From positions 1-54,245 of the forward strand of contig JAUCBJ010000349.1 of the NCBI GenBank assembly GCA_032718475.1: a DNA stretch of 54,245 bases. The letters run 5' to 3'. Of the stretch, positions 11,501-22,500 are shown piece after piece. The notes below the pieces were generated by a model. It was not told the origin of the DNA, searched no databases, and worked only from the letters and a program-made list of their open reading frames with translations. The DNA comes from Nemertoderma westbladi (lineage: Eukaryota; Xenacoelomorpha; Nemertodermatida; Nemertodermatidae). A program made the position numbers and the translations under genes. The number at the start of each line of letters is the position of its first letter. Positions within the stretch are counted from its first letter, which is position 1.

Positions 11501-13393
11501 ACGATCGCTGACGTTACCGGGGCAACGTGCGGCGCCGTAGAAACCCCCAGACGCCGGCGAGTCGACGTTCACGTCCAGCTGTGCAGTCGGTTGCCGTTGG
11601 CAACGCCGTCGGTTGCCATGGTCGTCGGATTAACGCGTCATCCCGGCGGCATGGTAACCGGACTGGGATCCCCACCGCACACCAAGGGCAGTTCCCTCAA
11701 CCCCCGCTGGTCGGCGCCTCCTACTCCCACACTAAGGAACCCCCTCACCGGCCCCCTAGCGGTCTACCTGCGCACCGATTTAGCGCCCCCTATCGACGAA
11801 GAAGGATATTCGGTTCCCTTCGCCGCCGTCATGTGTCGCAACGCGTCGGGGCTGACGGAACGTTTCGACAGCAGCACCTCGTTGCTACGGGAACCGGACG
11901 CCAATTGGGACGAGCCGGAGTATCGCCTAGCAACCAGGGATGACGTCATACTGAACCCCGGGGACAACGTGGTTACGTGCGGTGCGACGGACCTACCTTG
12001 CGGGGTCTACTCGATGCGGAAAGTCGCCATCCTATTGGCTGACTCGGTTCGATTCGTCTCCCAGGACTCCGACGCAACTCGCCCGGTTACTTTCGCCGTG
12101 GTAGAGACGCCCCCTATCGTTAGTTTAGTGCACCCGCTCCAGACGGACGCCCCGCTATTGGCTGGGGTCTCCCAGCGGGTCGTCCTACGGGCCCAGCTCC
12201 CCTTCAATCCGCTCCCAACGGACACCAACTCCTCCCAGCTCCCCTCCAAACCGCTCCCACCGGACACCAACTCCTCCCAGCTCCCCTTCAATCCGCTCCC
12301 ACCTCCTCCTCCCACCAACTCCTCCCAGCTCCCCTCCAATCCACTCCCACCTCCTCCTCCCACCAACTCCTCTATCAGGATTCAACTCTCCCCCGGGATA
12401 GTTTTACTCCACGCCCCCTCGTGTGACGTCATAGACGAGCGTGTCGCTATGGTAACGCTAACGGATGCCAGCCTCGACATCCCATTGGATGTCCTCCTTC
12501 CCTTAGTATACAATCCGTTGCCTCGGGATACCGAAGTGCGGGTTTCGTGGCCCTCTAGCGACGACGTGGTATTCCCCTTGTCCTTCGCGCCGTTGATTCG
12601 ATGTCGTCACGATATTGTGACGTCACACATTACCTACCTCCGGATCCGCGTCGTCCATAGCAACCCGACCTGTGACCCTCTCAGACTGTATAACCTCGGT
12701 CTACGTAGCCCGGAAGGGGATATCGTCCCCGGCGTGGATATCCTCAACGATATCTCGGATATCCGACTCTATGCGACTCAGGAACTCGTTGTGCTCTTCG
12801 CCATCGGATCCAACGTGAACTCGTTATCGTCCAAACTCGTGGCGGATTACTCAGTAAACTCATCCGACTACCGACTGGAGTTCCCGGTTGTCGTCGAATC
12901 CTTATCCGTCATGTTCCGGGTTCGTGTCGCAGTCCTCAGTTCCGGTATCGTAGTACAGGGGGCGCTGCACCAATTAACTCTTAATATCGAATGTTTGACT
13001 CGAATAAATAATTCGATATCTTATTCGGTGGAGTTTGACAGCAAACTGTGGGCCGTTATAGGCAGAACTAAAGGATACTTGGACGTTCTAGAAATGAACG
13101 GTGCTCTTGAAAACAGCGATGTTCTAGAACAGAGCGGTGTTCTAGAACAGAGCGAAGGTTCTACCGCATTAACCTCGGTTTCTGTCTCGCTGGAAGCCGC
13201 CCCTCTGCAATGCGGATTACTCCCGTTGCCAAGCGTAACGCTGTACTCAGGGAGAGGTAAGTCTAGACTCGAATATCCCGCCCACGTGGTTGATAATGTA
13301 TCCCATGGCAACGTGGTAGAGGTCGCTCCCCATCCCAATCAACAATTGCTAGGCAACGCGTTGGTTGTTAGCAGTGACATTGGTGGCTTGTAA
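2447..13393 (+). CDS. TRAPPC10: TRAPPC10, trafficking protein particle complex subunit 10 (four coding exons)
   Basis: Coding exons 2447-2523, 3022-3880, 4976-5121 and 10843-13393 join in phase to 1211 codons including the stop. That gives 1210 residues, close to the ~1260 of vertebrate TRAPPC10. TRAPPC10 (yeast Trs130) is a large subunit of the TRAPPII complex, a Golgi tether and Rab exchange factor. Recognisable blocks in order: GDQGLF (12-17), DWLII (110-114), LPKTSTYDKIRADF, QEELSFLYEML (216-226), YEEALDQYDQLDALF (229-243), LLDLRSYLF, RPWQVADRA (313-321), NLWAYAREQLERLG, DLLGGMG, LREALSS, and the C-terminal LPLPSVTLY. All introns are GT/AG. A proline-rich coding minisatellite interrupts residues ~812-872. 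Vertebrate orthologues are split into many more exons, so the single 2.55-kb terminal exon is unusual. The gene has long, repeat-filled introns and is followed directly by the satellite. Confidence 0.95.
2524..3021 (+). other. TRAPPC10 intron 1
   Basis: 498 bp, phase 2, donor GTAAGT, acceptor CCTTTACCCTAG ending at 3021. It contains a GTCCGC/GCGGAC hairpin near 2610. No gene or transposon is recognised in it. Confidence 0.8.
3022..3880 (+). CDS. TRAPPC10: TRAPPC10 coding exon 2
   Basis: Starts with the last base of Arg26 (T) and encodes residues 27-312, ending in frame at FLK before the donor AAG|GTAAAT. It carries the best-conserved N-terminal half of the protein. The open frame seems to extend upstream to ~3002, but a TAA at 2996-2998 and the AG at 3020-3021 fix the exon start. 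Confidence 0.92.
4090..4715 (-). pseudogene. Decayed LINE reverse transcriptase fragment in TRAPPC10 intron 2
   Basis: On the minus strand, broken frames read in order INDGLRNSRINEQSRALLQGD (near 4700-4645), then LNPFLF, then IILLFADDV (FADD catalytic box at 4550-4564), then a GLEVNLDKTAIMKF block and a C-terminal part near EEKT...RDIARQLNLTATPEF. This order is that of the palm and following region of non-LTR retrotransposon reverse transcriptases. Stops and frameshifts separate the blocks, so it is dead. It is antisense to TRAPPC10, and both ends are truncated. The clade cannot be set from what remains; it differs from the LINE at the right end of the window. Confidence 0.75.
4976..5121 (+). 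CDS. TRAPPC10: TRAPPC10 coding exon 3
   Basis: Acceptor TTGTGTTACAG ends at 4975. The exon encodes residues 313-360 plus two bases of Arg361. It opens with RPWQVADRAIPF and contains VSLPRGAVSCWGFLTCLELL, both matching the conserved TRAPPC10 segment that follows the FL(K/Q) at the end of exon 2. The donor is GAGAG|GTAAGT. Confidence 0.92.
5560..6348 (+). repeat. Right arm of the ~790-bp diverged inverted repeat
   Basis: Plus-strand copy of the element at 1010-1799 (minus strand). Head TGTTCGCGC at 5560-5568, TATA-like TATATAAA at 5863-5870, tail near TTATAATTAAAG. It lies inside TRAPPC10 intron 3 in sense orientation. Divergence between the arms implies that the copies are old or came from different family members. 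Confidence 0.75.
7465..8086. mobile_element. Palindromic MITE-like element in intron 3
   Basis: The outer arms start CCATGACC (7465-7472) and end GGTCATGG (8079-8086). Further matching inverted blocks are CTAGTTTTTGCTAC (near 7488 and 8046), TTAGCTATAG and ATGTTCTAGAACAAA. The arms are ~150 bp and imperfect, and the AT-rich centre has no ORF. This fits a non-autonomous foldback or MITE-type DNA element. No clear target-site duplication was identified. Confidence 0.6.
8257..10598. repeat. 62-bp minisatellite, about 38 copies, inside TRAPPC10 intron 3
   Basis: The period of 62 bp was measured between successive GGG triplets (8327 and 8389). The unit contains GGGCCACCAGCTCTCCCG, TTAATCTACATTCTACTTCC and CGCAACCTCAGCAACT. 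Copies differ mainly at two sites: CCAGCTC versus CCACCTC and CTCTCCC versus CTCCCCC. A few carry CACTTGCAA or ATATACATT. Such homogeneity implies recent expansion or conversion. The last unit is disturbed (ACGTTCTACTTCGG). Confidence 0.95.
10843..13393 (+). CDS. TRAPPC10: TRAPPC10 coding exon 4 (terminal, 2.55 kb)
   Basis: Encodes the last base of Arg361 and residues 362-1210, then TAA at 13391-13393. It carries the second half of the solenoid (NLWAYAREQLERLGDLCHL, DLLGGMGRRAADIGN) and the beta-rich C-terminal region (SYSVEFDSKLWAVIGRTKGY, then LPLPSVTLY). It is GC- and CpG-rich against AT-rich flanks. A Pro/Ser/Thr/Asn repeat lies at 12190-12375, and a short VLEQSGVLEQSEG duplication near 13110-13160 comes from a repeated GTTCTAGAACAGAGCG. 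Confidence 0.95.
12190..12375 (+). repeat. In-frame coding minisatellite in TRAPPC10
   Basis: Four units: QLPFNPLPTDTNSS, QLPSKPLPPDTNSS, QLPFNPLPPPPPTNSS and QLPSNPLPPPPPTNSS (two of 42 bp, two of 48 bp). The F/S alternation suggests that a two-unit block was duplicated after the first pair formed. All unit lengths are multiples of three, so the frame is kept. The run sits in the beta-rich C-terminal half, where vertebrate TRAPPC10 has no such run, probably as a surface loop. Confidence 0.9.
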
Positions 13394-13560
13394 TGTGGCC
13401 CAACTGTAAAGTAAAGCCAATGTTTGGTGCATTCATTCCTTCATTATATACATTATGGTGCCGTTATTATGTTTTTGTGCTTTTTCGACGTTTTTTTTTA
13501 TTTAGAACATTTTATTAACCCAGAATAGTGACCGGTCTAAATAGTTAACCATCGACATAC
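13394..13560 (+). other. TRAPPC10 3' UTR start and junction with satellite
   Basis: 167 bp between the stop and the first satellite unit. No AATAAA or ATTAAA is present. The nearest variant is AGTAAA about 18 bp after the stop. A T-rich stretch lies near 13490-13515. Confidence 0.6.
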
Positions 13561-16500
13561 CATGTGGCATTCATCGTATTGGTTAATCTCTGACACAGTA
13601 ATGCTGTGCAATGGTTAATCTCTGACACAGTAATGCTGTGCATTGGTTAATCTCTGACACAGTAATGCTGTCCATTGGTTAATCTCTGCCACAGTAATGC
13701 TGTCCATTGGTTAATCTCTGCCACAGTAATGCTGTCCATTGGTTAATTTCTGCCACAGTAATGCTGTCCATTGGTTAATCTCTGACACAGTAATGCTGTC
13801 CATTGGTTAATCTCTGCCACAGTAATGCTGTCCATTGGTTAATTTCTGCCACAGTAATGCTGTCCAATGGTTAATCTCTGACACAGTAATGCTGTGCTTT
13901 GGTTAAGCTCTGACACAGTAATGCTGTCCATTGGTTAATCTCTGCCACAGTAATGCTGTGCATTGGTTAATCTCTGCCACAGTAATGCTGTCCATTGGTT
14001 AATCTCTGACACAGTAATGCTGTCCATTGGTTAATCTCTGCCACAGTAATGCTGTCCATTGGTTAATCTCTGACACAGTAATGCTGTCCATTGGTTAATC
14101 TCTGCCACAGTAATGCTGTCCATTGGTTAATCTCTGACAAAGTAATGCTGTCCATTGGTTAATCTCTGACACAGTAATGCTGTCCATTGGTTAATCTCTG
14201 ACACAGTAATGCTGTCCATTGGTTAATCTCTGCCACAGTAATGCTGTCCATTGGTTAATCTCTGACACAGTAATGCTGTCCATTGGTTAATCTCTGCCAC
14301 AGTAATGCTGTCCATTGGTTAATCTCTGACAAAGTAATGCTGTCCATTGGTTAATCTCTGCCACAGTAATGCTGTCCATTGGTTAATCTCTGACACAGTA
14401 ATGCTGTCCATTGGTTAATCTCTGCCACAGTAATGCTGTCCATTGGTTAATCTCTGCCACAGTAATGCTGTCCATTGGTTAATCTCTGACACAGTAATGC
14501 TGTCCATTGGTTAATCTCTGACAAAGTAATGCTGTCCATTGGTTAATCTCTGCCACAGTAATGCTGTCCATTGGTTAATCTCTGCCACAGTAATGCTGTC
14601 CATTGGTTAATCTCTGCCACAGTAATGCTGTCCATTGGTTAATCTCTGACACAGTAATGCTGTCCATTGGTTAATCTCTGCCACAGTAATGCTGTCCATT
14701 GGTTAATCTCTGCCACAGTAATGCTGTCCATTGGTTAATCTCTGACAAAGTAATGCTGTCCATTGGTTAATCTCTGCCACAGTAATGCTGTCCATTGGTT
14801 AATCTCTGCCACAGTAATGCTGTCCATTGGTTAATCTCTGACAAAGTAATGCTGTCCATTGGTTAATCTCTGCCACAGTAATGCTGTCCATTGGTTAATC
14901 TCTGCCACAGTAATGCTGTCCATTGGTTAATCTCTGCCACAGTAATGCTGTCCATTGGTTAATCTCTGCCACAGTAATGCTGTCCATTGGTTAATCTCTG
15001 CCACAGTAATGCTGTCCATTGGTTAATCTCTGACACAGTAATGCTGTCCATTGGTTAATCTCTGCCACAGTAATGCTGTCCATTGGTTAATCTCTGACAA
15101 AGTAATGCTGTCCATTGGTTAATCTCTGCCACAGTAATGCTGTCCATTGGTTAATCTCTGCCACAGTAATGCTGTCCATTGGTTAATCTCTGCCACAGTA
15201 ATGCTGTCCATTGGTTAATCTCTGCCACAGTAATGCTGTCCATTGGTTAATCTCTGCCACAGTAATGCTGTCCATTGGTTAATCTCTGACAAAGTAATGC
15301 TGTCCATTGGTTAATCTCTGCCACAGTAATGCTGTCCATTGGTTAATCTCTGCCACAGTAATGCTGTCCATTGGTTAATCTCTGCCACAGTAATGCTGTC
15401 CATTGGTTAATCTCTGACACAGTAATGCTGTCCATTGGTTAATCTCTGCCACAGTAATGCTGTCCATTGGTTAATCTCTGACAAAGTAATGCTGTCCATT
15501 GGTTAATCTCTGACAAAGTAATGCTGTCCATTGGTTAATCTCTGCCACAGTAATGCTGTCCATTGGTTAATCTCTGACACAGTAATGCTGTCCATTGGTT
15601 AATCTCTGCCACAGTAATGCTGTCCATTGGTTAATCTCTGCCACAGTAATGCTGTCCATTGGTTAATCTCTGACACAGTAATGCTGTCCATTGGTTAATC
15701 TCTGACAAAGTAATGCTGTCCATTGGTTAATCTCTGCCACAGTAATGCTGTCCATTGGTTAATCTCTGCCACAGTAATGCTGTCCATTGGTTAATCTCTG
15801 CCACAGTAATGCTGTCCATTGGTTAATCTCTGACACAGTAATGCTGTCCATTGGTTAATCTCTGCCACAGTAATGCTGTCCATTGGTTAATCTCTGCCAC
15901 AGTAATGCTGTCCATTGGTTAATCTCTGACAAAGTAATGCTGTCCATTGGTTAATCTCTGCCACAGTAATGCTGTCCATTGGTTAATCTCTGCCACAGTA
16001 ATGCTGTCCATTGGTTAATCTCTGCCACAGTAATGCTGTCCATTGGTTAATCTCTGACACAGTAATGCTGTCCATTGGTTAATCTCTGCCACAGTAATGC
16101 TGTCCATTGGTTAATCTCTGCCACAGTAATGCTGTCCATTGGTTAATCTCTGACAAAGTAATGCTGTCCATTGGTTAATCTCTGCCACAGTAATGCTGTC
16201 CATTGGTTAATCTCTGCCACAGTAATGCTGTCCATTGGTTAATCTCTGCCACAGTAATGCTGTCCATTGGTTAATCTCTGACACAGTAATGCTGTCCATT
16301 GGTTAATCTCTGCCACAGTAATGCTGTCCATTGGTTAATCTCTGACAAAGTAATGCTGTCCATTGGTTAATCTCTGCCACAGTAATGCTGCCCATTGGTT
16401 AATCTCTGCCACAGTAATGCTGTCCATTGGTTAATCTCTGACACAGTAATGCTGTGTATTGGTTAATCTCTGACACAGTAATGCTTTCCATTGGTTAATC

Positions 16501-19500
16501 TCTGACACAGTAATGCTGTCCATTGGTTAATCTCTGACACAGTAATGCTGTCCATTGGTTAATCTCTGACACAGTAATGCTGTCCATTGGTTAATCTCTG
16601 ACACAGTAATGCTGTCCATTGGTTAATCTCTGACACAGTAATGCTGTCCATTGGTTAATCTCTGACACAGTAATGCTGTCCATTGGTTAATCTCTGACAC
16701 AGTAATGCTGTCCATTGGTTAATCTCTGACAAAGTAATGCTGTCCATTGGTTAATCTCTGCCACAGTAATGCTGTGCATTGGTTAATCTATCTGTGCATT
16801 GGTTAATCTCTGACACAATATGCTGTCCATTGGTTAGTCTCTGTCACGTGGTATGCTGTCCATTGGTTAATCTCTGCCACAGTAATGCTGTGCATTGGTT
16901 AATCTCTGTCACAGTAATGCTGTCCATTGGTTAATCTCTGACACAATATGCTGTCCATTGGTTAGTCTCTGTCACGTGGTATGCTGTGCATTGGTTAATA
17001 TCTGCCACAGTAATGCTGTCCATTGGTTAATCTCTGCCACAGTAATGCTGTCCATTGGTTAATCTCTGACACAGTAATGCTGTCCATTGGTTAATCTCTG
17101 CCACAGTAATGCTGTCCATTGGTTAATCTCTGACAAAGTAATGCTGTCCATTGGTTAATCTCTGACAAAGTAATGCTGTCCATTGGTTAATCTCTGCCAC
17201 AGTAATGCTGTCCATTGGTTAATCTCTGACACAGTAATGCTGTCCATTGGTTAATCTCTGCCACAGTAATGCTGTCCATTGGTTAATCTCTGCCACAGTA
17301 ATGCTGTCCATTGGTTAATCTCTGACACAGTAATGCTGTCCATTGGTTAATCTCTGACAAAGTAATGCTGTCCATTGGTTAATCTCTGCCACAGTAATGC
17401 TGTCCATTGGTTAATCTCTGCCACAGTAATGCTGTCCATTGGTTAATCTCTGCCACAGTAATGCTGTCCATTGGTTAATCTCTGACACAGTAATGCTGTC
17501 CATTGGTTAATCTCTGCCACAGTAATGCTGTCCATTGGTTAATCTCTGCCACAGTAATGCTGTCCATTGGTTAATCTCTGACAAAGTAATGCTGTCCATT
17601 GGTTAATCTCTGCCACAGTAATGCTGTCCATTGGTTAATCTCTGCCACAGTAATGCTGTCCATTGGTTAATCTCTGCCACAGTAATGCTGTCCATTGGTT
17701 AATCTCTGACACAGTAATGCTGTCCATTGGTTAATCTCTGCCACAGTAATGCTGTCCATTGGTTAATCTCTGCCACAGTAATGCTGTCCATTGGTTAATC
17801 TCTGACAAAGTAATGCTGTCCATTGGTTAATCTCTGCCACAGTAATGCTGTCCATTGGTTAATCTCTGCCACAGTAATGCTGTCCATTGGTTAATCTCTG
17901 CCACAGTAATGCTGTCCATTGGTTAATCTCTGACACAGTAATGCTGTCCATTGGTTAATCTCTGCCACAGTAATGCTGTCCATTGGTTAATCTCTGACAA
18001 AGTAATGCTGTCCATTGGTTAATCTCTGCCACAGTAATGCTGCCCATTGGTTAATCTCTGCCACAGTAATGCTGTCCATTGGTTAATCTCTGACACAGTA
18101 ATGCTGTGTATTGGTTAATCTCTGACACAGTAATGCTTTCCATTGGTTAATCTCTGACACAGTAATGCTGTCCATTGGTTAATCTCTGACACAGTAATGC
18201 TGTCCATTGGTTAATCTCTGACACAGTAATGCTGTCCATTGGTTAATCTCTGACACAGTAATGCTGTCCATTGGTTAATCTCTGACACAGTAATGCTGTC
18301 CATTGGTTAATCTCTGACACAGTAATGCTGTCCATTGGTTAATCTCTGACACAGTAATGCTGTCCATTGGTTAATCTCTGACACAGTAATGCTGTCCATT
18401 GGTTAATCTCTGACACAGTAATGCTGTCCATTGGTTAATCTCTGACACAGTAATGCTGTCCATTGGTTAATCTCTGACACAGTAATGCTGTCCATTGGTT
18501 AATCTCTGACACAGTAATGCTGTCCATTGGTTAATCTCTGACACAGTAATGCTGTCCATTGGTTAATCTCTGACACAGTAATGCTGTCCATTGGTTAATC
18601 TCTGACACAGTAATGCTGTGCATTGGTTAATCTCTGACACAGTAATGCTGTCCATTGGTTAATCTCTGACACAGTAATGCTGTCCATTGGTTAATCTCTG
18701 ACACAGTAATGCTGTCCATTGGTTAATCTCTGCCACAGTAATGCTGTCCATTGGTTAATCTCTGCCACAGTAATGCTGTCCATTGGTTAATCTCTGACAC
18801 AGTAATGCTGTCCATTGGTTAATCTCTGCCACAGTAATGCTGTCCATTGGTTAATCTCTGCCACAGTAATGCTGTCCATTGGTTAATCTCTGACACAGTA
18901 ATGCTGTCCATTGGTTAATCTCTGACACAGTAATGCTGTCCATTGGTTAATCTCTGCCACAGTAATGCTGTCCATTGGTTAATCTCTGCCACAGTAATGC
19001 TGTCCATTGGTTAATCTCTGCCACAGTAATGCTGTCCATTGGTTAATCTCTGCCACAGTAATGCTGTCCATTGGTTAATCTCTGCCACAGTAATGCTGTC
19101 CATTGGTTAATCTCTGCCACAGTAATGCTGTCCATTGGTTAATCTCTGCCACAGTAATGCTGTCCATTGGTTAATCTCTGACACAGTAATGCTGTCCATT
19201 GGTTAATCTCTGCCACAGTAATGCTGTCCATTGGTTAATCTCTGACACAGTAATGCTGTCCATTGGTTAATCTCTGCCACAGTAATGCTGTCCATTGGTT
19301 AATCCCTGCCACAGTAATGCTGTCCATTGGTTAATCTCTGACACAGTAATGCTGTCCATTGGTTAATCTCTGACACAGTAATGCTGTCATTGGTTAATCT
19401 CTGCCACAGTAATGCTGTCCATTAGTTAATCTCTGACACAGTAATGCTGTCCATTGGTTAATCTCTGACACAGTAATGCTGTCCATTGGTTAATCTCTGC

Positions 19501-22500
19501 CACAGTAATGCTGTCCATTGGTTAATCTCTGACACAGTAATGCTGTCCATTGGTTAATCTCTGACACAGTAATGCTGTCCATTGGTTAATCTCTGACACA
19601 GTAATGCTGTGCATTGGTTAATCTCTGTCACAGTAATGCTGTCCATTGGTTAATCTCTGCCACAGTAATGCTGTGCATTGGTTAATCTCTGCCACAGTAA
19701 TGCTGTCCATTGGTTAATTTCTGCCACAGTATTGCTGTCCATTGGTTAATCTCTGACACAGTAATGCTGTCCATTGGTTAATCTCTGACACAGTAATGCT
19801 GTCCATTGGTTAATTTCTGCCACAGTAATGCTGTCCATTGGTTAATCTCTGACACAGTAATGCTGTCCATTGGTTAATCTCTGCCACAGTAATGCTGTCC
19901 ATTGGTTAATCTCTGACACAGTAATGCTGTCCATTGGTTAATCTCTGCCACAGTAATGCTGTCCATTGGTTAATCTCTGCCACAGTAATGCTGTCCATTG
20001 GTTAATCTCTGACACAGTAATGCTGTCCATTGGTTAATCTCTGCCACAGTAATGCTGTCCATTGGTTAATCTCTGCCACAGTAATGCTGTCCATTGGTTA
20101 ATCTCTGACACAGTAATGCTGTCCATTGGTTAATCTCTGACACAGTAATGCTGTCCATTGGTTAATCTCTGACACAGTAATGCTGTCCATTGGTTAATTT
20201 CTGCCACAGTATTGCTGTCCATTGGTTAATCTCTGACACAGTAATGCTGTCCATTGGTTAATCTCTGACACAGTAATGCTGTCCATTGGTTAATTTCTGC
20301 CACAGTATTGCTGTCCATTGGTTAATCTCTGACACAGTAATGCTGTCCATTGGTTAATTTCTGCCACAGTATTGCTGTCCATTGGTTAATCTCTGACACA
20401 GTAATGCTGTCCATTGGTTAATCTCTGACACAGTAATGCTGTCCATTGGTTAATTTCTGCCACAGTAATGCTGTCCATTGGTTAATCTCTGACACAGTAA
20501 TGCTGTCCATTGGTTAATCTCTGACACAGTAATGCTGTCCATTGGTTAATTTCTGCCACAGTAATGCTGTCCATTGGTTAATCTCTGCCACAGTAATGCT
20601 GTCCATTGGTTAATCTCTGACACAGTAATGCTGTCCATTGGTTAATCTCTGACACAGTAATGCTGTCCATTGGTTAATCTCTGACACAGTAATGCTCTCC
20701 ATTGGTTAATCTCTGACACAGTAATGCTGTCCATTGGTTAATCTCTGACACAGTAATGCTGTCCATTGGTTAATCTCTGACACAGTAATGCTGTCCATTG
20801 GTTAATCTCTGAGACAGTAATGCTGTCCATTGGTTAATTTCTGCCACAGTATTGCTGTCCATTGGTTAATCTCTGACACAGTAATGCTGTCCATTGGTTA
20901 ATCTCTGCCACAGTAATGCTGTCCATTGGTTAATCTCTGCCACAGTAATGCTGTCCATTGGTTAATCTCTGACACAGTAATGCTGTCCATTGGTTAATCT
21001 CTGACACAGTAATGCTGTCCATTGGTTAATCTCTGACACAGTAATGCTGTCCATTGGTTAATTTCTGCCACAGTATTGCTGTCCATTGGTTAATCTCTGA
21101 CACAGTAATGCTGTCCATTGGTTAATCTCTGACACAGTAATGCTGTCCATTGGTTAATTTCTGCCACAGTATTGCTGTCCATTGGTTAATCTCTGACACA
21201 GTAATGCTGTCCATTGGTTAATCTCTGCCACAGTAATGCTGTCCATTGGTTAATCTCTGACACAGTAATGCTGTCCATTGGTTAATCTCTGACACAGTAA
21301 TGCTGTCCATTGGTTAATCTCTGACACAGTAATGCTGTCCATTGGTTAATCTCTGCCACAGTAATGCTGTCCATTGGTTAATCTCTGCCACAGTAATGCT
21401 GTCCATTGGTTAATCTCTGACACAGTAATGCTGTCCATTGGTTAATCTCTGACACAGTAATGCTGTCCATTGGTTAATCTCTGACACAGTAATGCTGTCC
21501 ATTGGTTAATTTCTGCCACAGTATTGCTGTCCATTGGTTAATCTCTGACACAGTAATGCTGTCCATTGGTTAATCTCTGACACAGTAATGCTGTCCATTG
21601 GTTAATTTCTGCCACAGTATTGCTGTCCATTGGTTAATCTCTGACACAGTAATGCTGTCCATTGGTTAATCTCTGCCACAGTAATGCTGTCCATTGGTTA
21701 ATCTCTGACACAGTAATGCTGTCCATTGGTTAATCTCTGACACAGTAATGCTGTCCATTGGTTAATCTCTGACACAGTAATGCTGTCCATTGGTTAATCT
21801 CTGACACAGTAATGCTGTCCATTGGTTAATCTCTGACACAGTAATGCTGTCCATTGGTTAATCTCTGACACAGTAATGCTGTCCATTGGTTAATCTCTGA
21901 CACAGTAATGCTGTCCATTGGTTAATCTCTGACACAGTAATGCTGTCCATTGGTTAATCTCTGACACAGTAATGCTGTCCATTGGTTAATCTCTGCCACA
22001 GTAATGCTGTCCATTGGTTAATCTCTGACACAGTAATGCTGTCCATTGGTTAATCTCTGACACAGTAATGCTGTCCATTGGTTAATCTCTGCCACAGTAA
22101 TGCTGTCCATTGGTTAATCTCTGCCACAGTAATGCTGTCCATTGGTTAATCTCTGACACAGTAATGCTGTCCATTGGTTAATCTCTGACACAGTAATGCT
22201 GTCCATTGGTTAATCTCTGACACAGTAATGCTGTCCATTGGTTAATTTCTGCCACAGTATTGCTGTCCATTGGTTAATCTCTGACACAGTAATGCTGTCC
22301 ATTGGTTAATCTCTGACACAGTAATGCTGTCCATTGGTTAATTTCTGCCACAGTATTGCTGTCCATTGGTTAATCTCTGACACAGTAATGCTGTCCATTG
22401 GTTAATCTCTGCCACAGTAATGCTGTCCATTGGTTAATCTCTGACACAGTAATGCTGTCCATTGGTTAATCTCTGACACAGTAATGCTGTCCATTGGTTA

